Positions 1-8,111 of a stretch of DNA of 64,000 bases are shown here, piece by piece. The notes under the pieces are model-generated. The model had not been told where the DNA came from, searched no databases, and saw only the letters and a program-made list of their open reading frames with translations. The translations under genes were made by a program, and so were the position numbers. Positions within the stretch are counted from its first letter, which is position 1; each line of letters starts with the position of its first letter. Source of the stretch: Tildeniella nuda ZEHNDER 1965/U140 (lineage in GTDB: Bacteria; Cyanobacteriota; Cyanobacteriia; Leptolyngbyales; Leptolyngbyaceae); assembly GCA_019358895.1 (NCBI GenBank), contig JAHHIG010000012.1, positions 1-64,000 on the forward strand, in the 5' to 3' direction.

Positions 1-79
1 TGGCAAGCTCGACTTTTCCCAGTCTCTAGCGCAACAACCGATATGGTAAAAATACCAAAAGTCTTATTAGACTGCTGTT

Positions 80-349
80 TCAGCCTATTGTGCTACGCTG
101 CCTAATTGGATAAAGTCGAGCTAAGGTGTGAGGAATGAGCAATTCAACTTGCGCTTCGCCCTGATACGGTCTTTCGAGTGCTTTAAAGTGCCGATTGTAC
201 GTTTTTAAGTCAATTGTAACTTCCAAAATTCCGTCTTTGTAATAGCGATGATATTCTTCAGCTAGACTTCGGCTCTGTGGTGCAGCGAAATAAGACTTAC
301 CGTCAGCGTTTGGAGGGTGGTTAAGGAAAATCAGCAGGCTGAAAGCCAT
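80..349 (-). CDS. Hypothetical protein, probably the 3' part of a decayed gene
   Basis: An 89-residue frame starting MAFSLLIFLNHPP with no family I recognise; the middle (PQSRSLAEEYHRYYKDG) and the end (AQVELLIPHTLARLYP) read like a real soluble protein. The DNA just upstream, to about position 478, also looks coding on this strand but in other frames: one contains VTIYKATQKGMGQRLMEHGF and another LAEFGLNPGWQHTDAIGD. Joined with two frame changes, these give one continuous protein-like sequence. I therefore infer a frameshifted gene of which this ORF is only the last part. It could instead be a genuine small gene with chance similarity upstream. No ribosome site is obvious. Confidence 0.35.
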   Translation of the reverse strand: MAFSLLIFLNHPPNADGKSYFAAPQSRSLAEEYHRYYKDGILEVTIDLKTYNRHFKALERPYQGEAQVELLIPHTLARLYPIRQRSTIG

Positions 350-499
350 GTTCCATCAGTCGCTGCCCCATCCCTTTCTGGGTTGCCTTGTAAATTGTGA
401 CGGTTGCTACTCCATCCATCTCTTGCGTAAAAAGAGCTGTCTCCAATAGCATCTGTATGCTGCCAACCTGGATTCAGTCCAAACTCTGCAAGGATAATT

Positions 500-597
500 G
501 CTGCTTAGGATCGTGGATTAAATAACCTGAAATTCTGTGTAGGATGCTGTATAGCCGTTCCGGCATTCAAGAAAAGCGTAGCGTAACGCATCGACTC
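500..597. repeat. Dispersed repeat, copy 1
   Basis: Begins with the run GCTTAGGATCGTGGATTAAA and continues through TATAGCCGTTCCGGCATTCA to an AAAGCGTAGCG segment. A diverged copy lies at 13081-13180 in the same orientation, and partial copies of the TATAGCC/CATTCAAGAAAAG part lie at 26638-26672 and 56228-56262. It supplies the last 30 or so codons of the truncated selU frame. Confidence 0.6.
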
Positions 598-903
598 CAG
601 GCTGCCGCTACGCATTCCACCCCGCCAGCAGTGCACTCGTACTGTGCGATCGGGTGACAGTACTTTAGCTTGCGCGACGAAGGACGCTAATTTGGGTCCG
701 GCGATCGACAGCCCCAACTCCACCGCGTCATCCCGCCCCTGCTGTTTGTAACACGTGCCAACCTGCGCCCGTTCTTCATTGCTAAACAGGGGAAAACTCA
801 CGGCTCCGGGGATGCGTCCCTGCTCATGCTCAGTCGGACTTCGTACATCCAGAAGCGCTCCGGGTGCAGTGAGAAAAGCGGCAATAGGCAATGTTTTGGG
901 CAT
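505..903 (-). pseudogene. mnmH: Truncated tRNA 2-selenouridine synthase (rhodanese part only)
   Basis: MnmH/SelU replaces sulfur with selenium in 2-thiouridine at the tRNA wobble position, using selenophosphate. The 132-residue frame has the family N-terminal rhodanese domain: LLDVRSPTEHEQGRIPGA, then ERAQVGTCYKQQGRDDAVELG, then the active-site loop HCWRGGMRSGS with the catalytic cysteine. Family members are about 350 residues long and continue with a P-loop domain; here homology stops right after the rhodanese loop and the frame runs into the dispersed repeat at 500-597. The start chosen is the ATG at 903; an ATG at 933 would add ten low-complexity residues. The P-loop half is not visible downstream. 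I infer loss of function by rearrangement, although selD is intact 650 bases away. Confidence 0.8.
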
Positions 904-944
904 GAAAAAAAGGGGAGAGAGGAGGAACGACAATAAGTTTAGGA

Positions 945-1325
945 CTACAAGCCGCCACCTTTGACTTCGCTGAGTTCAATTTCGTAGCCATTGGGATCGA
1001 CAATGTAGATGGAGCGCGATTTTTCCCAATTGACAATACCGTACGGCATCGGCACACCTAAAGATTCGCATTTCTCAACAATCTCTGAGAAGTTTTGCAC
1101 ATGCAAACCAAAATGGGCAATGCCACCAGGTTTAGCCTTTTCAGGGTCTTCATAGAGACAGAGTTTGATCGCATCGTTACCAATAATTAAAGAGCGATCG
1201 GCGGGTTGTTCTTTCTTGATTTCAAAGCCAAAAAGGGTGGTGTAAAAGTTGACACTTTCAGCCAGATTGTTGACATACAAGGTGACGTGATCGAGGGTCG
1301 TAGCATGTAAAGGATGAAGCTTCAT
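945..1325 (-). CDS. VOC-family (glyoxalase/bleomycin resistance-like) protein
   Basis: A 126-residue single-domain protein of the vicinal oxygen chelate superfamily, starting MKLHPLHATTLDHVTLYV. The fold signature is clear: the opening DHVTLYVNNLAESVNFYTTL, the middle GGIAHFGLHVQNFSEIVE, and the end IYIVDPNGYEIELSEVK. Likely metal ligands are the histidine in DHV (strand 1), the histidine in AHFGLHV, and the glutamate in YEIEL. VOC enzymes include lactoylglutathione lyases, dioxygenases and antibiotic-inactivating enzymes; sequence alone does not decide the substrate. The longer frame from 1436 adds 37 residues not typical of the family, so the ATG at 1325 is preferred. It sits on the same strand between selU and selD but has no evident link to selenium. 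Confidence 0.8.
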   Translation of the reverse strand: MKLHPLHATTLDHVTLYVNNLAESVNFYTTLFGFEIKKEQPADRSLIIGNDAIKLCLYEDPEKAKPGGIAHFGLHVQNFSEIVEKCESLGVPMPYGIVNWEKSRSIYIVDPNGYEIELSEVKGGGL

Positions 1326-1551
1326 TTGAAATCTACCTATAGATAAACGACTGATGCCATAGCGGTTCCTAATCCAGTGAAGTACAGTCGCAAAGAGGCA
1401 GAAGGTAGAGGGCAGAGGGCAGAAGTGAAAGAGCACGGCGGCTTTCCTTCTGCCTGAAAACCTTAGCCCTTGTACCGCACTCTAATGGGAACCGCTATAT
1501 CAGTGCCTAGTCAACGATTCCAATAGTGACTAATGCAATTTCTATCGGTTT

Positions 1552-3852
1552 CTACACGATCGTAATCGGTTTTGCTTGAGCGGATAGAGGCGTTGTGTGA
1601 CCGATGATGGCACTGTGTGCATAGCCAAGCGCACGAAGGGCAGTCAGACAACGATCGCTCTCCTCTACAGGAACGGAAGCTAGTAACCCACCTGACGTTT
1701 GCGGATCGAAGAGGAGTGGGAAATGGGGATGCGTGTTGACAGCAGATGCATTGGCGATCGCTTGAACAGCGTGAAGATTTTGAGGTTGTAGCGAACTGGT
1801 GATACCTTTTTCCACTGTTTCCAGAGCACCTTGAAGCAAAGGAATAGCGGCTAAATTTAGCGTTACGGCAACCTTAGAGGCTTGCACCATTTCCACCAGA
1901 TGCCCGATTAAGCCAAAACCTGTAACATCCGTACAGGCAGTGGCGTGATGCTCCAATAAACAGGTTGCCGCTTGCTGATTGGATTGCTGCATAGAGGCGA
2001 TCGCGTCATCCAGCCAGCGTCCTTTGGCTCGAAGCTGCATGTGGGCGGCAAAAAGTGTACCCGTGCCGATCGCCTTCGTTAAGAGCAACACCTGTCCCGG
2101 TTTCATGCCGCCTTTCCGAAGCAGGCGATCGGGCTGTGCCAACCCGTTACACGACAATCCAAACGCCAGTTCTGCGCCTTCGGTGGTGTGTCCGCCAATG
2201 AGCACTGCCTGCGCCTGATGCAGAACAGATATTGCGCCCGAAAGGAGCTGATAGAGAGTTTCTTCGACGTTTGCAGGCTGTGCGTAAGGAATCGTGGCGA
2301 TCGCCAGCGCACTCTGCGGTTGGGCACCCATCGCAAACAGATCGCTCAGGGCATGGTTCGCGCTAACCTGCCCAAAGACAAATGGGTCATTCAGCAGTGC
2401 CGGAAAGTAGTCAATGGTTTGCACCATCACCAAGCCTGCCGGGACTTGCACCACTGCCGCATCATCTGGAGCCTCCAAGCCGACGAGAATATCCGATCGC
2501 TCAGCAAGCCCTCCGCTTTCCTGCTGCACTCGCCGCAACACACGCGATAAAATGCTGCTGCCCACCTTCGCACCACACCCCGCACAGCGCATGGTTGGGA
2601 CGTTCTGATCCGGAACCTTAGACAGCAGGAAGGCATCAACTACACGCTCTAGCTGACCGCTGACGGCTGACGGCTGACCGCTCTCCTCCATCTGCGGCAA
2701 ATCACTAAACCGCTGCATAAACGCCCGATCGATCCGATCTTTCCAGCGCCACAACAATGGTGACTGCCAACCAAATGATCCACGCGCCGCGATCGCCTCA
2801 CCATTACCTGTACCAATCAAGCTGAGATATTGCGCCTGCGGTCGAAACGGTTTTAGGGACTGGTTTTGCAGCGATCGACGCAAATTGTCAACCAGGGGTT
2901 TTCCCTGACGCACCGCAAACACGCCTGCTTTTGGGCGAGGATGATTGAGCATCGTTGCGCTATCGCCAGCCGCGAAGATGTCGGGGTGAGACAGCGATCG
3001 CAGCGTATCATTTACCAAAACAAAGCCGTTTTCATCAACAGCTAAACCAGCCTTTGCCAGCCAGTCGGGAGCCGAAGCCTGCGTGACCCAAAAAATGTAG
3101 TCACACGCGATCGTTAGACCTGATGCACAGATAACGCGATGCGACTCTACTGAGCGAACAGGCTCCTGCAAATGAAGCTGAATGCCACGTTGCGTTAAAA
3201 GAGTCTGAAAGCGATCGCGCACCCAGTGGTTTTGGGTGGGTAACAAGGTCGCTTCTTTTTGAAAAAGATGCACAGTCAAATTGCTAAACGGCTGTTGCGC
3301 GGCGCTCAAAATTTGCTGAAGGCGATGTTGTATCGTGAGCGCCAGTTCCACACCACCTGCACCACCGCCCACAATGCTGATGGTCACAGCCTTCTCAGGT
3401 TTTTGCGAGAGGTCATCGACAACCTGATCCCAGCGCTCTAGAAATTGACGAATGGGTTTAGCTGGAATGAGCGCCTCCCGATCGCCAATGACATCAGGCA
3501 GTCTGGGCGCACTCCCAAGATTGATAGACAGCAAATCAAAGCCAACAGGCGGACGGTTGGCGCAAAGAATCTGCTTCTTCGCCAGATCTAAGCCGATCGC
3601 GCGATCGAGATAAAGCTGTGCGCCCGCAAATTGAGCCAATCGACGCAGATCAATATGGCACTCTTCTCGACTATAGAAACCCGCTACATGCCCCGGCAGC
3701 ATTCCCGAATAAGCGGTATCCGATGCTTCCGTCAGTAGTGTAATGCGGACTCCTGACATCGGTTTCATGCCAAACAGCCGCAGGGCGATCGCATGAGCAT
3801 GCCCACCACCCAGCAGCACTAAATCTCTGCCGATCGGCTGTGATTGGTTCAT
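1552..3852 (-). CDS. selD: NDH-like oxidoreductase fused to selenophosphate synthase
   Basis: A 766-residue fusion known from cyanobacteria. Residues about 1-385 are a pyridine-nucleotide-disulfide oxidoreductase resembling type 2 NADH dehydrogenase: an N-terminal FAD site (LVLLGGGHAHAIAL), a second dinucleotide site (SIVGGGAGGVELALTIQ) and a C-terminal FAD motif (DIFAAGDSATM). Residues from about 410 to the end are SelD, which makes selenophosphate from selenide and ATP. The active-site segment reads MRCAGCGAKVGSS, with cysteine rather than selenocysteine and the conserved lysine; GIGTGTLFAA- and DPQTSGG-type motifs follow. Start: the ATG at 3852 has GAGG seven bases upstream, while the ATG at 3858 is too close to it. 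The linker at about residues 388-400 is encoded by GCTGACGG-type heptamer repeats. Its expected user, SelU, is truncated nearby. Confidence 0.93.
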   Translation of the reverse strand: MNQSQPIGRDLVLLGGGHAHAIALRLFGMKPMSGVRITLLTEASDTAYSGMLPGHVAGFYSREECHIDLRRLAQFAGAQLYLDRAIGLDLAKKQILCANRPPVGFDLLSINLGSAPRLPDVIGDREALIPAKPIRQFLERWDQVVDDLSQKPEKAVTISIVGGGAGGVELALTIQHRLQQILSAAQQPFSNLTVHLFQKEATLLPTQNHWVRDRFQTLLTQRGIQLHLQEPVRSVESHRVICASGLTIACDYIFWVTQASAPDWLAKAGLAVDENGFVLVNDTLRSLSHPDIFAAGDSATMLNHPRPKAGVFAVRQGKPLVDNLRRSLQNQSLKPFRPQAQYLSLIGTGNGEAIAARGSFGWQSPLLWRWKDRIDRAFMQRFSDLPQMEESGQPSAVSGQLERVVDAFLLSKVPDQNVPTMRCAGCGAKVGSSILSRVLRRVQQESGGLAERSDILVGLEAPDDAAVVQVPAGLVMVQTIDYFPALLNDPFVFGQVSANHALSDLFAMGAQPQSALAIATIPYAQPANVEETLYQLLSGAISVLHQAQAVLIGGHTTEGAELAFGLSCNGLAQPDRLLRKGGMKPGQVLLLTKAIGTGTLFAAHMQLRAKGRWLDDAIASMQQSNQQAATCLLEHHATACTDVTGFGLIGHLVEMVQASKVAVTLNLAAIPLLQGALETVEKGITSSLQPQNLHAVQAIANASAVNTHPHFPLLFDPQTSGGLLASVPVEESDRCLTALRALGYAHSAIIGHTTPLSAQAKPITIV

Positions 3853-3932
3853 TGCCATAGCCTCATTGTAGAAGAGGGGAAAGCGGAAGGGGCGAAGGAG
3901 CAGAAGGAGCGAGGGAGGTTTTGAGTTAAATA

Positions 3933-4078
3933 ACGCGATGTGCAACTAATTCGCCCTCATCCCCACCCTTCTCCCCAGGGAGAAGGGCTTCCAGACCGTT
4001 CCGGTTCCTTCTCCCATCGGGAGAGGGCTAGGGTGAGGGCAGTTTTGGCAGGCATTGCAGGAAAGTCGCACATCGCGT
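3933..4078. mobile_element. 146-bp MITE-like element, copy 1
   Basis: Ends in perfect 11-bp inverted repeats, ACGCGATGTGC at 3933-3943 and GCACATCGCGT at 4068-4078. It is flanked by the 7-bp direct repeat TTAAATA (3926-3932 and 4079-4085), as expected from a target duplication. The interior has palindromic CTTCTCCC/GGGAGAAG and CTCTCCC/GGGAGAG segments. A second copy of identical length with only a few differences lies at 50134-50279. There is no coding capacity, so it would need a transposase supplied in trans. Confidence 0.85.
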
Positions 4079-4101
4079 TTAAATACAGAATTTGTTCCTG
4101 C

Positions 4102-4152
4102 TTCCCCTGCCTCTCCTGCCTCCCCTGCCTCTCCTGCCTCCCCTGCCTCCCC
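4102..4152. repeat. 9-bp tandem repeat (TCCCCTGCC/TCTCCTGCC)
   Basis: About five alternating copies of a 9-base pyrimidine-rich unit between the MITE and the next gene. Read on the minus strand it gives a Gly-Glu-Ala frame, which I do not consider a gene. Similar CCCCTGC-rich tracts occur in many gaps of this window. Confidence 0.7.
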
Positions 4153-4202
4153 CACTTCCCCTCTAATAACTAACAACTAACAACCAACCACTTCTTCCCT
4201 TC

Positions 4203-4481
4203 TCAATCAACCCGCTCTAGCTGCCAGAGAATCTGATTCCCTTCTCGCCGCACACGGGAGACGACCCAGTTACGCCAGACCCAATTATCGCCGCGACTGG
4301 TGACGGCACTGGCGTTAATATCCATCAGATCTGCGAGTTCAGAACTGGTAATTAAGTAGCCCTTACTAGAAATTTCGTCAGCAAAATGGAGCGTGTCTAC
4401 CAGATCGCGTAGTTGTTCAACTCTAATTTCACGCGGTAAATTATCGATCGCATCAGTCTGAGAGGGAGGATGGGCATCCAT
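4203..4481 (-). CDS. Small conserved hypothetical, possible DNA-binding protein
   Basis: A 92-residue acidic protein, MDAHPPSQTDAIDNLP onward. The middle (KGYLITSSELADLMDINASA) looks like a helix-turn-helix, and the end is rich in Trp and Arg (NWVWRNWVVSRVRREGNQIL). I recall similar short proteins in cyanobacterial genomes but no assigned function. An in-frame upstream ATG at 4496 would add MWTHP. Neither start has a strong ribosome site. It lies 61 bases downstream of rnhA on the same strand, so the two may be cotranscribed. Its function is unknown; a regulatory role is only a guess from the helix-turn-helix look. Confidence 0.6.
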   Translation of the reverse strand: MDAHPPSQTDAIDNLPREIRVEQLRDLVDTLHFADEISSKGYLITSSELADLMDINASAVTSRGDNWVWRNWVVSRVRREGNQILWQLERVD

Positions 4482-4542
4482 CGGGTGAGTCCACAAAGTA
4501 TGGAACAGGAAAAAATTGAGACTCTAGAAGTGACTGATAGAG

Positions 4543-5031
4543 TTACTGCAAAGGAAGAGCAAGCTGTTTTAAGTTCGGCACTCTACCCAGTGAGAACGCA
4601 CGGGCGATCGCGTCACACCGTTCGTTGCCAACATTACCCGTATGACCTCGCACGTAGCGCCACTGGATTTTTGGTGAATTCAAAGCATCCATCTGCTGCC
4701 ACAGGTCAGGATTGAGGACGGCTTTGCCAGTTGAGGTTTTCCAGCCTTTCTTCTTCCAGCCGTGAATCCATTGTGTGATGCCGTTTTTGACGTATTCGCT
4801 ATCGGTGTAGAGTTCGATTGGCTCTGTGTAGCCAACGTCTTTGAGGAACTGAAGCGCTGCGATCGCTGCCTGCATCTCCATTTGATTATTGGTCGTGTGC
4901 GCCTTGGCTCCACCCATCTCGTGAACGGCACCATCTACAAAGTAAACGACCGTGCCCCAACCACCGGGACCAGGGTTGCCAGAGCACGCGCCATCGGTGT
5001 AAATCGCCTGGATCTTTGTGCAGTCAGCCAT
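4543..5031 (-). CDS. rnhA: Ribonuclease HI
   Basis: Degrades the RNA strand of RNA-DNA hybrids such as R-loops and lagging-strand primers in the cytoplasm. The 162-residue protein is of normal family length. The DEDD metal-binding set is visible: D13 in IYTDGACSGNPGPGGWG, E52 in NNQMEMQAA, D77 in ELYTDSEYV and D140 in NERCDAIAR, with the flexible-loop histidine H130 in YVRGHTGN. A basic handle region (GWKKKGWK) is present. It is divergent from crtW, and a 9-bp inverted repeat (5042-5050 and 5087-5095) lies just upstream of its start. Confidence 0.95.
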   Translation of the reverse strand: MADCTKIQAIYTDGACSGNPGPGGWGTVVYFVDGAVHEMGGAKAHTTNNQMEMQAAIAALQFLKDVGYTEPIELYTDSEYVKNGITQWIHGWKKKGWKTSTGKAVLNPDLWQQMDALNSPKIQWRYVRGHTGNVGNERCDAIARAFSLGRVPNLKQLALPLQ

Positions 5032-5041
5032 AAATCATACG

Positions 5042-5095
5042 TTCGGTAATGTTCAGCAATGGACTATTCAGGTTAGCATACGAACGATTACCGAA
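5042..5095. promoter_or_regulatory. 9-bp inverted repeat upstream of rnhA
   Basis: TTCGGTAAT at 5042-5050 and ATTACCGAA at 5087-5095 form a perfect inverted repeat with a 36-base spacer, 11 bases upstream of the rnhA start and between divergent genes. It could bind a dimeric regulator, but nothing else supports that. The rest of the gap to crtW (5096-5317) shows nothing recognisable; a frame through it lacks any family resemblance. Confidence 0.3.
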
Positions 5096-5317
5096 AGAGT
5101 CGTCTCAGTGTTTAAGCTGCTTTGCTTCGGCATGGTTTACAAGAAAAGGCTCGCGATCGTGTCGTCGATCGGGCACTTTTTTTGCCATTCGTAGCGATGG
5201 TGAAGGCGAAACCAGGTACGTTGGTCATAAGGACGGTCGACCCGTGTTCACGTCTGCCTACTCAGAGGTTTTGACCTACCATCGGTTCTGCGGTCATCTC
5301 ATTATGGAAGTGTCATA

Positions 5318-6118
5318 GTGCTTGAAAAAGAAAGAAGCGTTCATGCAGCGTCAGGTTTGACACAGCCAAGGCAGCAGTTTGCACCATCAACGTCATCTAT
5401 CACAAACAAGAACAGATATTGGGGATTAAGCGTAGCTAGTTTAATCATCGCCACTTGGGCAGCTAGTTTGGTGAGTCTGCTCAGGCTGGAGGTTCAGCAT
5501 TTGCAGATCACTTGGCTTACTCTCGCTATACTTTGGCAAACATTTCTGTATACGGGGCTATTTATTACGGCTCATGATGCGATGCATGGCTGTATCGTGC
5601 CGCAACGCCCTCGGCTTAACCATGCGATCGGGTTTCTGGTGCTGCTGTGCTATGGGTTTCTGCCGTACTACAAGTTACGCACTGCCCACTGGCAGCATCA
5701 TCAGCATCCTGCGAGCGATCGTGACCCCGATTTTCATGATGGCAAGCACACGCATATGTTGCTCTGGTATGCGCGGTTTATGTACCGTTATTGGGGCTTT
5801 TGGCAGTGCATTGGCATTACAGGAGCGTATCACTTCATCCATCGTGTGCTGCATGTGCCTGAAGCGAATCTGCTCTTGTTTTGGGCAGTGCCATCACTCT
5901 TAAGTTCCTTCCAGTTGTTCTATTTCGGCACATTTTTGGTGCATCGTGAACCAACAGACGGCTACCAGAATGCGTCGCGTGCCACCAGCAACTATCGTCC
6001 GCTGGTTTGGTCGTTTCTCACGTGCTATCACTTTGGCTACCATCAAGAGCATCATGAACAGCCGAATCTACCCTGGTGGCAGTTGCCTGCGATCGCGCTC
6101 ACACAGTTCGGTAAGTGA
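5318..6118 (+). CDS. crtW: Beta-carotene ketolase (CrtW type)
   Basis: A membrane di-iron oxygenase that adds keto groups at C4 of beta-ionone rings, producing echinenone, canthaxanthin or related ketocarotenoids. The 266-residue protein has the three histidine clusters of the fatty-acid-desaturase superfamily: HDAMH at 86-90, HWQHHQH at 124-130 and HFGYHQEHH at 238-246. CrtW-type context flanks them (HPASDRDPDFHD and NLPWWQLP). Several hydrophobic helices lie between the clusters. The start is GTG at 5318, preceded by GGAAG about ten bases upstream. Ketocarotenoids are the chromophores of the orange carotenoid protein in cyanobacteria, but no ocp gene is in this window. The downstream ABC genes are on the same strand but separated by repeats. 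Confidence 0.92.
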   Translation: MLEKERSVHAASGLTQPRQQFAPSTSSITNKNRYWGLSVASLIIATWAASLVSLLRLEVQHLQITWLTLAILWQTFLYTGLFITAHDAMHGCIVPQRPRLNHAIGFLVLLCYGFLPYYKLRTAHWQHHQHPASDRDPDFHDGKHTHMLLWYARFMYRYWGFWQCIGITGAYHFIHRVLHVPEANLLLFWAVPSLLSSFQLFYFGTFLVHREPTDGYQNASRATSNYRPLVWSFLTCYHFGYHQEHHEQPNLPWWQLPAIALTQFGK

Positions 6119-6120
6119 GC

Positions 6121-6320
6121 AACTAGCTATCAGCTATCAGCTATCAGCTACTCAGACATTGCTAAGCATGAATCCAGAAACTGCATTCTGCTTCCCCCGC
6201 TCCCTCTGCCCCCCCGCTCCCCCTGCTGACCGCTCCCTCTGCTCCTCTGCTCCTCTCGCTCCCTCTGCTCCCCCGCTCCCTCTGCTCCCCCATTCCCCCG
6301 CTCCTACTGCTGACCGCTTC
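6121..6320. repeat. Heptamer repeats and pyrimidine-rich low-complexity gap
   Basis: Starts with several AGCTATC heptamers directly after crtW (6121-6150), then a long CCCGCTCCCTCTGC-type tract interrupted by two copies of GCTGACCGCT. This is the common filler of intergenic regions here. No gene or terminator is evident before the ABC permease at 6364. Confidence 0.6.
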
Positions 6321-6363
6321 CAAAACGCTTATAGTTTTCACGCTACGGCATCTGTAACAATCC

Positions 6364-7164
6364 ATGCAAGGACACATCACACGACAATTAAGACGCGACT
6401 GGTTGGGCATGATGGCGATCGCGCGACGCACCTTACTGGAACTGTGGCGACGTAAAGTAAGTCTTGTCTGCTGGGTGATCTTTCCGGCATCGATTTTGAT
6501 TGTGAATAGTTTGATTCTGACGGAACGATCGCAGCTTTCAACGGCAGCCGCCTTTGCCCAATCGGTACCGCCTTGTCTGGTAGGTACAGCGCTGTTTTTT
6601 AGCTGCCTGGGTGGTAGCATTGCAACGATCGTGGCAGAGCGTGAGCAGCGGACGCTCAAACAGTTGATGATTTCGCCCCTTCGAGGGGTCGCTTACTTTC
6701 TGGGGATTTTTCTAGCATACGGGGCGATCGGGCTGGGGCAGACGCTGCTGGTTTACGCGATCGCGGCGTTCACTGGCTCTGAGTTTAAAGGATCACTGTC
6801 TCTGAGTTTGCTGACTATCAGCTTGAGCATGATGGCGTATGTCGGCACGGGCTTTTGCATTGGTGCCAAGCTGGCTCGTCGCACAGAGGATGTCAATGCA
6901 TTGATTGCGGCGCTGGGCGTGCCGTTATTGCTACTGAGTGGTGCGTTTATTCCCATTAATTTCTTCCCTGAGGCACTACGACAAATTGCCCGCTACAACC
7001 CGATTTATCACATGATTGAGGCACTAGCAGCCGTCTCTGTAGCGGATTTCAGTATGGCTGACGTGGCACCACATTTATGGTTTTTGGTTGGCTTTACGGG
7101 CTTGATGGTACTGGCTGGCTGGTTAGCCTACCATCAAATGCTCAGCAGTGAAAGGAGACTGTAG
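6364..7164 (+). CDS. ABC-2 type transporter permease
   Basis: The 266-residue membrane half of an ABC exporter. It has a cytoplasmic basic N-terminus, then about six hydrophobic segments (for example VCWVIFPASILIVNSLIL and LIAALGVPLLLLSGAFIPI). The ABC-2 loop signature between helices is recognisable as AEREQRTLKQLMISPL. The segment GAFIPINFFPEALRQIARYNPIYH matches the conserved C-terminal region of drug/lipid exporter permeases of the DrrB/NodJ type. It lies five bases upstream of the ATPase gene, so the two form one export system. The substrate cannot be read from the sequence. Confidence 0.88.
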   Translation: MQGHITRQLRRDWLGMMAIARRTLLELWRRKVSLVCWVIFPASILIVNSLILTERSQLSTAAAFAQSVPPCLVGTALFFSCLGGSIATIVAEREQRTLKQLMISPLRGVAYFLGIFLAYGAIGLGQTLLVYAIAAFTGSEFKGSLSLSLLTISLSMMAYVGTGFCIGAKLARRTEDVNALIAALGVPLLLLSGAFIPINFFPEALRQIARYNPIYHMIEALAAVSVADFSMADVAPHLWFLVGFTGLMVLAGWLAYHQMLSSERRL

Positions 7165-7169
7165 GGTTC

Positions 7170-8111
7170 ATGCTGCATATTCAAAGCCTCTACAAATCCT
7201 ACGGCGATCGTGCCGTCTTACAAAACCTGAACCTGAGCATCGCTCCGGGTGAAATCTACGGGTTGTTGGGACCCAACGGAGCAGGCAAAACCACCACCAT
7301 TCGCATTCTTTGCCATCTGTTAGCCGCAGATAGCGGTCGTGTAATGCTGTCTGGTCAGCCGCTTTCAGACGCTACAAAGCCGCTCATTGGTCTGGTGCCG
7401 CAAGAAAACTTGCAGTATGCCAGCCTGACGTGTGAGGAAAATCTCCACTTTTTTGCGCGGTTGTATGGTCGATCGCGTCAGCAACGGAAGGAACAGGTGC
7501 CTGCATGTCTGGATGCAGTGGGTCTGCTGTCACGGGCAAAGAGTCCCGCTGAAACCTTGAGCGGTGGGATGAAACGTCGCCTGAGTCTGGCGATCGCGCT
7601 GGTGCATCATCCTAAACTACTGATCCTGGATGAGCCGACGACGGGCTTGGACATGGAAGCACGGATCGACCTCTGGCGGCTGATACGACAGTTGCAGAGT
7701 CAGGGCATGACAATCTTGCTCACCACACATTTGCTGGATGAAGCAGAACGATTATGCGATCGCCTCGGCATCCTCAAAAACGGCTATCTTCTGGCTGAAG
7801 GGAGTTTAGCGCAACTGCGGCAGTGCATTACCGCTCAAGAAATCGTCGTGGTGCGAACTGGTGCTGAAGAGCAGGCGATCGCCCGTGCCCAGACCTATGG
7901 CTTTCCCCATCGTCGCTATGGCGACGAGCTTGCCTTCTGGCTACCGGAACCACTGGGAATGAAAGAGATTATCGATCGTTTTGATGGCATTCCGCTAGAG
8001 TCGATCGCACGTCAACCCGTGCGTCTGGAACACATCTACGATGAAGTCTTACGGTCAGAACGGGATGAGCGATCGCAAGCCGTACCACAACCACTGGAAG
8101 CCATCAGTTAA
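7170..8111 (+). CDS. ABC transporter ATP-binding protein (ABC-2 exporter)
   Basis: The 313-residue ATPase partner of the preceding permease. The Walker A motif is GPNGAGKT at 34-41, the ABC signature LSGGMKRRLS starts near residue 130, Walker B is LLILDEPTTGLD near 150, and the switch histidine is in LLTTHLLDEAERL. About 90 residues follow the nucleotide-binding domain, as in DrrA/CcmA-type ATPases where this extension contacts the permease. It probably drives export of a hydrophobic compound; the particular substrate is unknown. Confidence 0.92.
   Translation: MLHIQSLYKSYGDRAVLQNLNLSIAPGEIYGLLGPNGAGKTTTIRILCHLLAADSGRVMLSGQPLSDATKPLIGLVPQENLQYASLTCEENLHFFARLYGRSRQQRKEQVPACLDAVGLLSRAKSPAETLSGGMKRRLSLAIALVHHPKLLILDEPTTGLDMEARIDLWRLIRQLQSQGMTILLTTHLLDEAERLCDRLGILKNGYLLAEGSLAQLRQCITAQEIVVVRTGAEEQAIARAQTYGFPHRRYGDELAFWLPEPLGMKEIIDRFDGIPLESIARQPVRLEHIYDEVLRSERDERSQAVPQPLEAIS

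Noticed and set aside
3946-4176. Gly-Glu-Ala repeat ORF over the MITE
   Set aside because: Made by the 9-bp tandem repeat and the MITE; not protein-like.
5049-5318. 89-codon ORF upstream of crtW
   Set aside because: No family resemblance, unusual Ser/Arg/Cys composition, and it ends overlapping the crtW start without a plausible ribosome site of its own.
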